Shown: positions 10,132-19,239 of the stretch, piece by piece
Position numbering within the stretch: the stretch's first letter is position 1
Layout: every line of letters starts with the position of its first letter
The notes under the pieces: model-generated
Told to the model about the DNA's origin: nothing
Database searches by the model: none
The model's input: only the letters and a program-made list of their open reading frames with translations
Position numbers and translations under genes: made by a program
Assembly: GCA_963832355.1 (NCBI GenBank)
Contig: CAWHTX010000009.1
Location: forward strand, 62,001-126,000
Direction: 5' to 3'
Length of the DNA: 64,000 bases
Origin: DATFVA01 sp963832355
GTDB lineage: Bacteria; Bacteroidota; Ignavibacteria; Ignavibacteriales; Ignavibacteriaceae

Positions 10132-10509
10132 GTGCCCACAATAAATCAGTTAGTAAGGAAGGGTAGAACTCAGATTTTAGCTAAAAATAAGGCTCCGGCA
10201 CTCGAAGCGTGTCCGCAGAAAAGAGGAGTCTGTACCAGGGTTTATACTACCACTCCTAAAAAGCCTAACTCTGCACTTAGAAAAGTAGCGAGAGTAAGGC
10301 TGACCAACAGCATGGAAGTTACCGCATACATACCCGGTGAAGGGCACAATCTGCAGGAGCATTCAATTGTACTAATAAGAGGCGGCAGGGTAAAGGATCT
10401 TCCCGGTGTAAGGTATCATATAATTCGCGGTACACTTGACACAAGCGGTGTTGAAGACAGGAAAAAAAGCAGATCCAAATACGGCGCTAAAAAACCAAAA
10501 GCAAAATAA
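10132..10509 (+). CDS. rpsL: 30S ribosomal protein S12
   Basis: S12 sits at the decoding centre of the small subunit. The start is GTG at 10132 with AGGAG 6 nt upstream, giving MPTINQLVRKGR. The 125 residues include TPKKPNSALRKVARVRL and GRVKDLPGVRYH, the two loops where streptomycin-resistance substitutions occur. Both lysines are present, as in sensitive strains. It is the first gene of the str-S10-spc-alpha supercluster, just downstream of a consensus-like promoter. Confidence 0.97.
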   Translation: MPTINQLVRKGRTQILAKNKAPALEACPQKRGVCTRVYTTTPKKPNSALRKVARVRLTNSMEVTAYIPGEGHNLQEHSIVLIRGGRVKDLPGVRYHIIRGTLDTSGVEDRKKSRSKYGAKKPKAK

Positions 10510-10512
10510 ATT

Positions 10513-10980
10513 ATGAGAAAGAAAAGAGCACAAAAAAGATACGTGAAACCTGACCCCAAGTTTAATGATGTACTTGTGGCGAAGTTTATTAACTCCCTGA
10601 TGTTTGATGGTAAAAAATCGAAGGCAAGAGATGTTGTATATGATGCTTTTGATATTATCGAAGACAGGACAAAAAAGCAGGGACTGGAAATTTTCAAAAA
10701 AGCAATTAACAATACACAGCCCCTTATTGAAGTCAGGAGCCGCAGGGTCGGCGGAGCGACGTATCAGGTGCCTACCGAGGTAAGACCTGAAAGAAGGTCA
10801 GCTCTTGCAATGAGATGGTTGAAAACTTATGCCCGGGCCAGGAATGAAAAATCTATGTCGGGTAAATTAGCTGCCGAGCTTATTGCTGCTTCGAACAATG
10901 AAGGATCTGCAGTTAAGAAAAAAGAAGATACACATAAAATGGCAGAAGCGAACAAAGCTTTTGCTCACTTTAAATGGTAA
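10513..10980 (+). CDS. rpsG: 30S ribosomal protein S7
   Basis: S7 nucleates assembly of the 30S head and contacts tRNA at the E site. In E. coli it represses the str operon. The 155 residues contain the conserved LMFDGKKSKA and GGATYQVPTEVRPERR segments. It begins 3 nt after the rpsL stop, so translational coupling is likely. The length matches the 155-157 residue family norm. Confidence 0.97.
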   Translation: MRKKRAQKRYVKPDPKFNDVLVAKFINSLMFDGKKSKARDVVYDAFDIIEDRTKKQGLEIFKKAINNTQPLIEVRSRRVGGATYQVPTEVRPERRSALAMRWLKTYARARNEKSMSGKLAAELIAASNNEGSAVKKKEDTHKMAEANKAFAHFKW

Positions 10981-11029
10981 TAACTAATTGATAACGGATA
11001 ATTATAAAAAGAAACAGATTAGGTTATAA

Positions 11030-13126
11030 ATGTCAGGAAAACATTCGATAGAGAAAGTTAGAAATATTGGTATAATGGCGCATATTGATGCCGGCAAGAC
11101 CACTACCACCGAGCGGATATTATTTTATACCGGTCGTCTGCACAGACTTGGTGAAGTACATGACGGCGCTGCTACCATGGACTGGATGGAACAGGAAAAA
11201 GAACGCGGTATTACCATTACAAGTGCTGCAACAACCTGCTTCTGGAACGACCACCAGATAAATATTATTGATACTCCCGGACACGTTGATTTTACAGTTG
11301 AAGTAGAAAGATCGTTGAGAGTACTGGACGGCGCTGTTGCGCTTTTCTGTGCTGTAGGCGGCGTAGAACCGCAGTCGGAAACTGTATGGAGACAGGCTGA
11401 TAAGTATAAGGTTCCGAGGATAGCGTTCATTAACAAGATGGACAGAACGGGTGCCGATTTCTTTAACGCTGTTCAGATGATGAAAGACAGACTGGCTGCT
11501 AATGCAATCCCGATAAATCTTCCCATCGGTGAAGGCGATCTTTTTTCAGGAGTTATCGATCTTATCTCCTTTAAAGCAAGAATGTATCATGAGGAAACTT
11601 TTGGTGCAACTTTTGATGAAATTGAAATTCCTCACGATCTGCTGGAGATGGCGAATAAATACAGAACAGAGATGCTTGAAGCTGTTTCGGATGTAGATGA
11701 TACGCTTCTCGAAAAGTATCTTGAGGGAAAAGAAATTACTGAAGACGAAGTTAAAAATGTTCTAAGAAAAGCTACTATTGAATTAAAGATTATCCCGGTG
11801 CTATGCGGATCGGCATTTAAGAATAAAGGTGTTCAGAAACTCCTTGATTCGATTGTCGATTTTCTCCCGGCTCCTATTGACTTCAAGGATATTGAGGCTC
11901 ATCATATCGGGATAAACGATATCGTAAAAAGAAAGATTGACGAAAAAGAGAAATTTACATCGCTGGCATTCAAGATTATGAATGATCCGTATGTGGGTAA
12001 GCTTACATTTTTCAGGGTTTACTCAGGTACATTAAAAGCCGGATCGTACATTTTTAATGCTGCCAGTGGAAAGAAAGAAAGAATAAGTCGTCTGCTGCAG
12101 ATGCATGCTAATCATCGCGAAGAAATTGATGAGGTTCGTGCAGGAGATATTGCGGCAGCCGTTGGATTGAAGTTTACAAAAACCGGTGATACTCTCTGTG
12201 CCGAAGAGGATCCGGTCGTTCTGGAAAAGATTGTTTTTCCGGAGCCTGTTATCCAGATCGCTATTGAGCCTAAAACCAAAGCTGATCAGGATAAGCTATC
12301 AGATTCTCTTGTCAAATTGTCGGACGAGGATCCGACTTTCAGAGTGAAAGTTGATGAAGAGACTGGGCAGACACTCATCAGTGGTATGGGCGAGCTTCAT
12401 CTTGAAATTCTGGTTGACAGAATGAAGAGAGAATTTAAAGTTGAAGCTAATATCGGAAAGCCCCAGGTAGCTTACAGAGAGTCGATTACCCAAACAGTTA
12501 ATGCTGAAGGAAAGTTTATAAAACAGTCCGGAGGCCGGGGAAAATTTGGTCATGTCTGGATAGAACTTGGACCTAATGAACCTGGTAAAGGATATGAGTT
12601 TACGAATGCGATAGTGGGAGGTACGGTTCCGAAAGAATACATTCCCGCTGTTTCTGCAGGAATCCAGGAAGCTATGAGGAACGGCGTTGTTGCCGGCTTC
12701 CCCGTGGTGGATATTAAAGCAAAGCTCTATGATGGTTCTTACCATGATGTCGACTCTGATGAGCTTTCATTTAAAGTAGCCGGATCAATAGCCTTTAAGG
12801 AAGGCGCGAGAAAAGCTAAACCGGTACTGCTTGAACCCATTATGAGCGTCGAGGTTGTAACACCCGAGGAGTATCTTGGAGACGTTATGGGAGACCTTAA
12901 CTCCCGGCGCGGAAAGATAGAAGGGTTCTCAGCCAGGAAAGATGCCCAGGTAATTAAATCTACAGTACCTCTTTCTGAAATGTTCGGTTATGCAACTGTG
13001 TTAAGATCAATGACACAGGGACGTGCAATTTATACTATGCAGTTTTCTCATTACATGGAAGTTCCAAAATCCATAGCTGACGAGATAGCTGAAAAAACAT
13101 TAGGTAAAAAATCATTAACTGTTTGA
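11030..13126 (+). CDS. fusA: Elongation factor G
   Basis: EF-G is the GTPase that drives translocation of tRNA and mRNA. Visible motifs are the P-loop AHIDAGKTTTTERIL near residue 17, the switch I region RGITITSAATT, DTPGHVD (G3) and NKMD (G4). Domain IV contains the SGGRGKFGHVWIE segment. The length of 698 residues is typical of canonical EF-G, without the insertions of EF-G2 paralogues. It lies in the standard rpsG-fusA-tuf order. Confidence 0.97.
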   Translation: MSGKHSIEKVRNIGIMAHIDAGKTTTTERILFYTGRLHRLGEVHDGAATMDWMEQEKERGITITSAATTCFWNDHQINIIDTPGHVDFTVEVERSLRVLDGAVALFCAVGGVEPQSETVWRQADKYKVPRIAFINKMDRTGADFFNAVQMMKDRLAANAIPINLPIGEGDLFSGVIDLISFKARMYHEETFGATFDEIEIPHDLLEMANKYRTEMLEAVSDVDDTLLEKYLEGKEITEDEVKNVLRKATIELKIIPVLCGSAFKNKGVQKLLDSIVDFLPAPIDFKDIEAHHIGINDIVKRKIDEKEKFTSLAFKIMNDPYVGKLTFFRVYSGTLKAGSYIFNAASGKKERISRLLQMHANHREEIDEVRAGDIAAAVGLKFTKTGDTLCAEEDPVVLEKIVFPEPVIQIAIEPKTKADQDKLSDSLVKLSDEDPTFRVKVDEETGQTLISGMGELHLEILVDRMKREFKVEANIGKPQVAYRESITQTVNAEGKFIKQSGGRGKFGHVWIELGPNEPGKGYEFTNAIVGGTVPKEYIPAVSAGIQEAMRNGVVAGFPVVDIKAKLYDGSYHDVDSDELSFKVAGSIAFKEGARKAKPVLLEPIMSVEVVTPEEYLGDVMGDLNSRRGKIEGFSARKDAQVIKSTVPLSEMFGYATVLRSMTQGRAIYTMQFSHYMEVPKSIADEIAEKTLGKKSLTV

Positions 13127-13167
13127 CAATTTTTAATAAAAGAAAAAAAATTAAAGGAGATAATTAG

Positions 13168-14373
13168 ATGGCAAAAGAAAAATTTGATAGGAGTAAACCT
13201 CACGTTAATATAGGGACAATAGGTCACGTAGATCATGGTAAAACTACATTAACGGCTGCCATCACAATGGCTCTTGCTAAAAAGGGCTTGTCACAAATAA
13301 GAACATTTGATAGTATTGATAATGCTCCTGAAGAGAGAGAAAGAGGAATCACTATTGCGACTGCTCACGTTGAGTATGCTACTGAAAACAGGCATTATGC
13401 TCATGTTGACTGTCCCGGCCACGCTGACTATGTAAAGAATATGATTACCGGTGCTGCCCAGATGGACGGCGCTATACTTGTTGTGGCTGCTACTGATGGT
13501 CCTATGCCTCAGACAAGAGAGCATATCCTCCTGGCACGCCAGGTAGGTGTTCCAAAAATAGTTGTGTTTATGAATAAAGTTGACATGGTTGATGATGAGG
13601 AATTATTGGAGCTTGTTGAAGTTGAGCTTAGAGATCTCCTTAACTCCTACGAATTCCCGGGCGACGAAACACCTATCATTCGCGGTTCTGCACTACAGGC
13701 TCTGGAAGCTGCTTCAAGTGATGCTCCTTCTGATGATCCTAGACTTGAGTGCGTATGGGAGCTTATGAAAGCTGTTGACGAATATATACCATTACCGCAG
13801 AGAGATTCCGATAAACCGTTCCTTATGCCTGTGGAAGACGTATTTTCAATTACCGGCCGCGGTACAGTTGCTACCGGAAGAGTTGAAAGAGGACAGGTTA
13901 AAATTCAGGAAGAAGTTGAACTTATCGGTTTAGGAGTTCATAAAAAAACAGTTGTTACCGGAATTGAAATGTTTAGAAAAGAACTTGATGCCGCTATGGC
14001 TGGTGATAATGCCGGTATTCTTTTAAGAGGCGTTGATAAAAATGAAATCGAAAGAGGAATGGTTCTGGCTAAAACCGGTTCTATAACTCCTCATAAGAGG
14101 TTCCAGGGCGAAGTCTACATTCTGTCAAAAGATGAAGGCGGACGTCATACACCGTTCTTTAACGGATACAGACCCCAGTTCTATTTCAGAACAACTGATG
14201 TTACCGGTGTTGCTACATTACCGGAAGGAACTGAAATGATTATGCCGGGTGACAGAGTAATGCTGTCGGTAGACCTGATCTCGGAAATAGCTATGGAAGA
14301 AGGACTGCGCTTCGCTATACGTGAAGGCGGAAGAACGGTTGGTTCTGGAGTAGTAACTAAGATTATAGAGTAA
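13168..14373 (+). CDS. tuf: Elongation factor Tu
   Basis: EF-Tu delivers aminoacyl-tRNA to the A site. The 401 residues show GHVDHGKTTL (P-loop), the RGITIATAHVEY switch I, DCPGHADY (G3) and NKVD (G4), followed by the two beta-barrel domains. A strong AAAGGAGA precedes the ATG. This is the only tuf copy in the window. A compact hairpin after the stop separates it from rpsJ. Confidence 0.98.
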   Translation: MAKEKFDRSKPHVNIGTIGHVDHGKTTLTAAITMALAKKGLSQIRTFDSIDNAPEERERGITIATAHVEYATENRHYAHVDCPGHADYVKNMITGAAQMDGAILVVAATDGPMPQTREHILLARQVGVPKIVVFMNKVDMVDDEELLELVEVELRDLLNSYEFPGDETPIIRGSALQALEAASSDAPSDDPRLECVWELMKAVDEYIPLPQRDSDKPFLMPVEDVFSITGRGTVATGRVERGQVKIQEEVELIGLGVHKKTVVTGIEMFRKELDAAMAGDNAGILLRGVDKNEIERGMVLAKTGSITPHKRFQGEVYILSKDEGGRHTPFFNGYRPQFYFRTTDVTGVATLPEGTEMIMPGDRVMLSVDLISEIAMEEGLRFAIREGGRTVGSGVVTKIIE

Positions 14374-14392
14374 TAAAATAAGAATCACTCTT

Positions 14393-14418
14393 AAAGGGAG
14401 TTCTTGGACTCCCTTTTT
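14393..14418 (+). terminator. tuf-rpsJ intergenic hairpin (terminator or attenuator)
   Basis: AAAGGGAGT (14393-14401) and ACTCCCTTT (14408-14416) form a perfect 9-bp stem with a 6-nt loop, followed by only two further T residues. The short T tract suggests partial termination, or an mRNA processing or stability element, rather than a full stop. No new promoter is obvious in the 30 nt before rpsJ, so the S10 genes probably depend on read-through. Confidence 0.6.
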
Positions 14419-14448
14419 GTGTGTTGAAAATAAAGGAGATTATTAAAA

Positions 14449-14757
14449 GTGCCTGGTCAGAAGATAAGAATTAAATTGAAATCGTACGATCATATTCTGA
14501 TCGATAAATCCACTGAAAAGATCATTAAGACTGTTAGAAGTACAGGTGCGGTGGTATCAGGGCCAATCCCTTTACCTACAAAAAGAACAGTCTATACTGT
14601 TTTAAGATCTCCACACGTTGATAAAAAATCTCGTGAACAGTTTGAAACACGTGCGCACAAAAGAATTATTGATATTCATAATTCGAATAATAAAACGGTT
14701 GATTCACTCAGTAAGCTCGATATCCCTGCTGGAGTGGATATTGAGATTAAGCTTTAA
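14449..14757 (+). CDS. rpsJ: 30S ribosomal protein S10
   Basis: S10 is a 30S head protein that in other bacteria also serves as NusE in transcription antitermination. The start is GTG at 14449 after AAAGGAGA. The 102 residues open with MPGQKIRIKLKSYDH and contain the conserved loop GPIPLPTKRTVYTVLRSPHV. It is the first gene of the S10 block and lies directly after the tuf hairpin. Confidence 0.97.
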   Translation: MPGQKIRIKLKSYDHILIDKSTEKIIKTVRSTGAVVSGPIPLPTKRTVYTVLRSPHVDKKSREQFETRAHKRIIDIHNSNNKTVDSLSKLDIPAGVDIEIKL

Positions 14758-14775
14758 TGATTTTTTGGAGTTAAG

Positions 14776-15399
14776 ATGTCCGGAATTATAGGAAAGAAAA
14801 TAGGTATGTCGAGCGTGTTTGACGCACAGGGAGATCTGATCCCTGTTACGGTTATTCAGGCTGGACCTTGTAAAATAGTTTCTATCCGTACTAAAGATAA
14901 AGACGGTTATGAAGCTTTGCAGCTCGGATTTGGGCAGAGAAAAGAAAAGAATGTCTCTAAACCTGTTCAGGGACAGTATAAAAAGAATAATATTACTCCT
15001 GCTGCTGTCCTGAAAGAGTTTAAATTCACCTCAATTGCTGATTACAAGATCGGAGACGAGGTGAAAGTTGACTTGTTCAGAGAAGGTGAAAAAATAAAGG
15101 TTAGAGGTAAAAGCATAGGTAAAGGCTTCCAGGGAGTTATGAAGCGTCATGGATTCGGTGGTGTAGGCGGAACTACTCACGGACAGAGCGACAGGTTAAG
15201 AGCACCCGGTTCTATAGGCGCAAGTTCATATCCTTCAAGAGTTTTTAAGGGTCAAAGAATGGCCGGTAGAAAAGGTTATGAAAACGTAACTACTACAAAC
15301 CTGAAGGTCGTTAAAATAATTCCGGAGCAGAATCTGATCTTGATAAAAGGTGCTGTTCCCGGAGCGGTTAATTCATATGTAGAACTTATAAAGCCGTAA
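14776..15399 (+). CDS. rplC: 50S ribosomal protein L3
   Basis: L3 is an early-assembly 23S-binding protein whose long loop approaches the peptidyl transferase centre. The 207 residues contain the loop segment HGFGGVGGTTHGQSDR and the family C-terminal LKVVKIIPEQNLILIKGAVPG (seen in part). TTTTGGAG precedes the ATG. It follows rpsJ by 18 nt in standard S10-operon order. Confidence 0.97.
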   Translation: MSGIIGKKIGMSSVFDAQGDLIPVTVIQAGPCKIVSIRTKDKDGYEALQLGFGQRKEKNVSKPVQGQYKKNNITPAAVLKEFKFTSIADYKIGDEVKVDLFREGEKIKVRGKSIGKGFQGVMKRHGFGGVGGTTHGQSDRLRAPGSIGASSYPSRVFKGQRMAGRKGYENVTTTNLKVVKIIPEQNLILIKGAVPGAVNSYVELIKP

Positions 15400-15444
15400 C
15401 CTGGACAGGCAGGCTGAAAAAACAGAAGTAATTTTGGTATAAAA

Positions 15445-16098
15445 ATGAAAATTGATGTATTAAAAACAGATGGTTCTTCAACAGGCAGGCAAATAGATTT
15501 GTCTGATGAAATCTTTGGAATAGAGCCAAACAGTCATGTTATGTACTTGTCTGTGAAGTCTTATCTCGCAAACCAGAGACAGGGAACTCATAAGACAAAG
15601 GAAAGAGGAGAGGTAAGAGGCGGAGGCAAGAAGCCCTGGAAACAAAAAGGAAGAGGCGGCGCCCGTGCTGGTACTACGCGCTCTCCGTTATGGATTGGCG
15701 GTGGAACTATCTTTGGTCCCAGGCCAAGAGATTATCGTCAGGATTTACCTAAAAAAGCCAGACGGCTTGCAAGGATATCCGCTTTTAGCTCGAAAGTTAA
15801 GGATGAGCAGTTGATGATTGTTGAAGATTTCAGCTTCGATACTCCCAAAACAAAAGAGTTTTTAAATATCCTTCAGGCGTTGAATGCTGAAGGTAAAAAA
15901 GTATTGCTTCTGACTAACGGCAATCAGAACAGTGTGTACAAGGCCGGCAGGAATATTCCTAAAGTTAAGGTTCTTGAAGCTGACAAAGCATCAACTTATG
16001 ATATTCTTAATAACCAGATATTAGTTCTGCAGGAAGGTGCTGTTGATGTAATTGCAAAAACTTTCGGAAATAGTGGAAAGGTAGAAGCCGATGCATAA
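15445..16098 (+). CDS. rplD: 50S ribosomal protein L4
   Basis: L4 binds 23S domain I and lines the peptide exit tunnel with its extended loop. In E. coli it autoregulates the S10 operon. The 217 residues include the basic loop GGGKKPWKQKGRGGARAGTT near residues 60-80. The reading frame overlaps rplW by 8 nt (the ATG of rplW lies inside ATGCATAA), which implies coupled translation. Confidence 0.96.
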   Translation: MKIDVLKTDGSSTGRQIDLSDEIFGIEPNSHVMYLSVKSYLANQRQGTHKTKERGEVRGGGKKPWKQKGRGGARAGTTRSPLWIGGGTIFGPRPRDYRQDLPKKARRLARISAFSSKVKDEQLMIVEDFSFDTPKTKEFLNILQALNAEGKKVLLLTNGNQNSVYKAGRNIPKVKVLEADKASTYDILNNQILVLQEGAVDVIAKTFGNSGKVEADA

Positions 16099-16387
16099 CG
16101 TTTTAATTCGCCCGCTGATAACTGAAAAAATGACCAATATTTCTGCAGATCAGCCCGGAAAATATGGATTCATTGTTAATCCTAAATCTAATAAGGTAGA
16201 GATCGCCAAAGCGATTGAGCAGAAGTTCAACGTTCATGTTACTGAAGTTAAAACTTTGAACCACAGCGGTAAAACAAAAACCCAGTTCAGGAAGAGCGGA
16301 AGGTTTACAGGTAAGACCGCAAAATTCAAGAAAGCAATTGTAACGCTAAAAGAAGGCGAGACAATAGAATTGTTTGAGCAAGTTTAG
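16091..16387 (+). CDS. rplW: 50S ribosomal protein L23
   Basis: L23 sits at the tunnel exit and docks trigger factor and SRP. The 98-residue protein starts with MHNVLIRPLITEKMT, the family N-terminal signature, and contains a basic loop KTKTQFRKSGRFTGK. It starts 8 nt before the rplD stop, and no separate ribosome-binding site is evident. Confidence 0.96.
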   Translation: MHNVLIRPLITEKMTNISADQPGKYGFIVNPKSNKVEIAKAIEQKFNVHVTEVKTLNHSGKTKTQFRKSGRFTGKTAKFKKAIVTLKEGETIELFEQV

Positions 16388-16407
16388 AGAGAATAAGGAT
16401 ATTATAA

Positions 16408-17235
16408 ATGGCTATTAAAAAATTAAAACCCGTAACACCCGGATTAAGATTCAGTTCTAAGTCTTCTTTTGATGAGATTACCAAATCTACTCCGGAAAAA
16501 TCTCTTACCACTGCTTTAAGAAAAAGCGGAGGAAGAAACAATAAAGGAAGGGTAACTGCCAGGCATATAGGCGGGGGACATAAAAGAAGATATAGAATAA
16601 TAGATTTTAAGAGAGACAAAAAAGGTGTTCCGGCAAAAGTTTTCTCTATAGAGTATGATCCCAACAGAACGTCAAGGATAGCCCTGCTGCATTATGCGGA
16701 TGGTGAAAAAAGATATATCCTTGCTCCTGAAGGATTGAAAGTCGGCGATACAGTTTCTTCCGGTTCAGGAAGTGAGATTTCCATCGGAAACTCGCTGCCG
16801 CTTAAAGAGATGCCTCTCGGAAGCTTCGTTCACAATGTTGAAATTAAACCCGGCAAAGGCGGTCAAATTGGAAGAAGTGCCGGTTCATCGATACAGCTTC
16901 TTGCGAAAGAAGGAGACTATGCTCAGCTTAAGATGCCTTCAGGTGAAGTCAGAATGATAAGGCTCGAATGTATGGCTACTTACGGATCCGTTGGAAATTC
17001 CGAACAGGAAAATATAGACCTGGGTAAGGCGGGCAGAACAAGATGGCTGGGTAAGAGACCTTATGTGAGAGGTGTAGCAATGAACCCTGTCGATCACCCG
17101 ATGGGTGGAGGTGAAGGTAAAACTTCAGGCGGTGGTCATCCGGTTTCTCCCTGGGGCCAAAAGGCTAAAGGTCTGAAAACCCGGAAACATAAAAAAGAAT
17201 CAAATAAGCTAATTATTAAAAGACGTAATAAGTAG
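16408..17235 (+). CDS. rplB: 50S ribosomal protein L2
   Basis: L2 is a universally conserved protein needed for subunit association and peptidyl transferase assembly. The 275 residues contain RHIGGGHKRRYRIIDFKR near residue 52 and the C-terminal loop VAMNPVDHPMGGGEGKTSGG, which carries the conserved His near the catalytic centre. The C-terminus is basic (KKESNKLIIKRRNK). AAGGATAT lies upstream of the ATG. Confidence 0.97.
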   Translation: MAIKKLKPVTPGLRFSSKSSFDEITKSTPEKSLTTALRKSGGRNNKGRVTARHIGGGHKRRYRIIDFKRDKKGVPAKVFSIEYDPNRTSRIALLHYADGEKRYILAPEGLKVGDTVSSGSGSEISIGNSLPLKEMPLGSFVHNVEIKPGKGGQIGRSAGSSIQLLAKEGDYAQLKMPSGEVRMIRLECMATYGSVGNSEQENIDLGKAGRTRWLGKRPYVRGVAMNPVDHPMGGGEGKTSGGGHPVSPWGQKAKGLKTRKHKKESNKLIIKRRNK

Positions 17236-17243
17236 AGAGTTGT

Positions 17244-17531
17244 ATGCCAAGATCGGTTAAAAAAGGCCCGTTTGTTGATTTTAAACTGGCTGACAAAATA
17301 AACAAGCTGAACGAGACTAATCAGAAAAAAATTATTAAAACCTGGTCGCGTTCTTCAACCATTATACCTGATTTTGTAGGTCATACAATAGCTGTGCATA
17401 ATGGTAATAAAATGATCCCCGTTTATATAACAGAAAATATGGTTGGTCATAAGCTGGGTGAATTTGCCCCGACACGTATTTTCAGAGGACATCCGGGAAC
17501 TAAAGCAGAAAAAGCTTCAAAGGCAAAGTAA
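17244..17531 (+). CDS. rpsS: 30S ribosomal protein S19
   Basis: S19 is part of the 30S head and the A-site finger bridge. The 95 residues begin MPRSVKKGPFVDFKL and include TWSRSSTIIPDFVGHTIAVH and the KLGEFAPTRIFRGH signature. It starts 8 nt after rplB. No anomalies were seen. Confidence 0.97.
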   Translation: MPRSVKKGPFVDFKLADKINKLNETNQKKIIKTWSRSSTIIPDFVGHTIAVHNGNKMIPVYITENMVGHKLGEFAPTRIFRGHPGTKAEKASKAK

Positions 17532-17552
17532 ACATTACAAGGATTTTAAGGA

Positions 17553-17897
17553 ATGGAAGCAAAAGCAATAAACAGATATATTGGTTCATCACCCAGGAAA
17601 ATGAGACTGGTAGTCGACCTGATCCGAGGCGTTTCGGTTGAGAAAGCACTTGAAGTCCTTCATTTTTCTTCGAAACATGCTTCAAAGGATGCTGAGAAAA
17701 CGCTCAGATCGGCAGTATCTAATATTATGAACAGCGATGACTCAACCAGGATCGATCCTGCTGACCTTTTTATAAAGGAAGCTTTTGTTAACCAGGGACC
17801 GACATTGAAGAGAATCTCGCCTGCTCCTATGGGCAGAGCTTACAGAGTAAGAAAAAGATCTTGTCATTTAACAATTGTAGTTGCAACTAAAGGATAA
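17553..17897 (+). CDS. rplV: 50S ribosomal protein L22
   Basis: L22 binds all six 23S domains and extends a beta-hairpin into the exit tunnel, where macrolide-resistance changes occur in other bacteria. The 114 residues contain SSPRKMRLVVDLIRG at the N-terminus and the hairpin GPTLKRISPAPMGRAYRVRK near residues 80-100. AAGGATTTTAAGGA precedes the ATG. Confidence 0.96.
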   Translation: MEAKAINRYIGSSPRKMRLVVDLIRGVSVEKALEVLHFSSKHASKDAEKTLRSAVSNIMNSDDSTRIDPADLFIKEAFVNQGPTLKRISPAPMGRAYRVRKRSCHLTIVVATKG

Positions 17898-17916
17898 TTT
17901 TTAGGAGGTTAATTTT

Positions 17917-18558
17917 TTGGGACAGAAAACAAACCCTATCGGGTTAAGAGTTGGAATCATCAGAGGATGGGACTCTAATTGGTATGAAAATAAAAGTTAC
18001 GCTCCCAAGCTTAAAGAAGACGAAAAACTGAGAGCATATATCAGAAACCGCTTAAAGAAAGCAGGTATTTCACGTATTGTTATCGACAGAACCTCCAAAA
18101 ACATTATTCTTACGATACATACCTCACGACCCGGTGTTGTTATTGGAAAAAGCGGTAAGGAAATTACACAGCTTGAGCAGGAATTGAAACAGGTTACTGA
18201 TAAGGAAGTTAAAGTACAGATATCAGAGATCAAAAGACCTGAACTGGATGCATTTCTTGTTGCTGAAAATATTGCCAACCAGCTGCAGGGAAGAGTATCA
18301 TTCAGAAGAGCTATGAAAATGGCGATTACCGCAGCTATGAGAATGGGAGCTGAAGGCATCAGGATTATGTGTGCCGGACGCTTGGGCGGTGCTGAAATGG
18401 CAAGAACCGAGCAGTATAAAGAGGGCAGAATTCCTCTTCATACATTAAGAGCCGACATTGATTATGCAAACGGCAGAGCTGAAACTATTTATGGCTCAAT
18501 TGGAATTAAAGTTTGGATTTGCCGGGGAGAGATTCTCGGTAAACGAGTTACTGATTAA
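17917..18558 (+). CDS. rpsC: 30S ribosomal protein S3
   Basis: S3 forms part of the mRNA entry channel and the ribosomal helicase. The start is TTG at 17917 with TAGGAGG upstream, giving MGQKTNPIGLRVGI. The 213 residues include a KH domain motif RPGVVIGKSGKEI and the conserved MKMAITAAMRMGAEGIRI and GRLGGAEMARTEQYKEGR segments. The protein is slightly shorter than E. coli S3, which is usual for this phylum. Confidence 0.96.
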   Translation: MGQKTNPIGLRVGIIRGWDSNWYENKSYAPKLKEDEKLRAYIRNRLKKAGISRIVIDRTSKNIILTIHTSRPGVVIGKSGKEITQLEQELKQVTDKEVKVQISEIKRPELDAFLVAENIANQLQGRVSFRRAMKMAITAAMRMGAEGIRIMCAGRLGGAEMARTEQYKEGRIPLHTLRADIDYANGRAETIYGSIGIKVWICRGEILGKRVTD

Positions 18559-18582
18559 TAAAGATATCCGGAGTTTTTAATT

Positions 18583-18999
18583 ATGTTAATGCCCAAAAGA
18601 GTAAAGTACAGAAAAGCACAGCGCGGAAGGATGGCCGGTAAGGCTTACAAGGGAAGCCGTGTTTCATTCGGTGATTACGGCCTGAAAGCCTTAGAGCCTC
18701 ACTGGATAACAAGCAGGCAGATTGAAGCCTGTCGTGTTGCTTTGTCAAGAAAGATGAAACGTGACGGAAAAGTCTGGATCAGAATATTCCCTGATAAACC
18801 TGTTTCGAAGAAACCTCTTGAGACAAGAATGGGAAAAGGAAAAGGCGCTCCTGAATTCTGGGTAGCAGTTGTAAAACCGGGAAGAGTTTTATTTGAGGTA
18901 TCCGGAGTATCAAAAGAACTGGCAGAAGAAGCTTTAAAACTTTGTTCTTATAAACTGCCGATCAAAACTAAAGTTGTATCAAGACCAGATTTAAGTTAA
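18583..18999 (+). CDS. rplP: 50S ribosomal protein L16
   Basis: L16 binds near the A-site tRNA elbow and is essential for the mature A site. The 138 residues carry MPKRVKYRKAQRGRMAGKAY and FPDKPVSKKPLETRMGKGKG. Two possible starts exist, ATG at 18583 and ATG at 18589. The second gives the usual MPKR N-terminus, and the first adds two residues. Confidence 0.96.
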   Translation: MLMPKRVKYRKAQRGRMAGKAYKGSRVSFGDYGLKALEPHWITSRQIEACRVALSRKMKRDGKVWIRIFPDKPVSKKPLETRMGKGKGAPEFWVAVVKPGRVLFEVSGVSKELAEEALKLCSYKLPIKTKVVSRPDLS

Positions 19000-19011
19000 C
19001 GAGGTGTTTAA

Positions 19012-19239
19012 ATGAAAATCCATGAAATCAGAGAAATGAAGACCGAAGAACTCAGGAAGAGAATTGAGGAAGAAGAGAAAAATATAGTTGATTTAAGGTT
19101 TGCTCACCAGTTAAAACAATTAACTAATACAGCCAAACTTGGTCTTGCAAAGAGAGATATTGCAAAATTGAAAACTGTTCTCAAAGAAAGAGAAATGGCT
19201 GAAGCCAGGTCTGAGAAAAAAGAAGGAGTTGAGGCGTAA
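19012..19239 (+). CDS. rpmC: 50S ribosomal protein L29
   Basis: L29 is a small helical protein next to L23 at the tunnel exit. The 75 residues contain the two-helix pattern with ELRKRIEEEEKNIVDLRFAH and the downstream conserved KLGLAKRDIAKLKTVL. ACGAGGTG precedes the ATG. It abuts rpsQ, whose ATG follows the stop codon directly. Confidence 0.95.
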   Translation: MKIHEIREMKTEELRKRIEEEEKNIVDLRFAHQLKQLTNTAKLGLAKRDIAKLKTVLKEREMAEARSEKKEGVEA

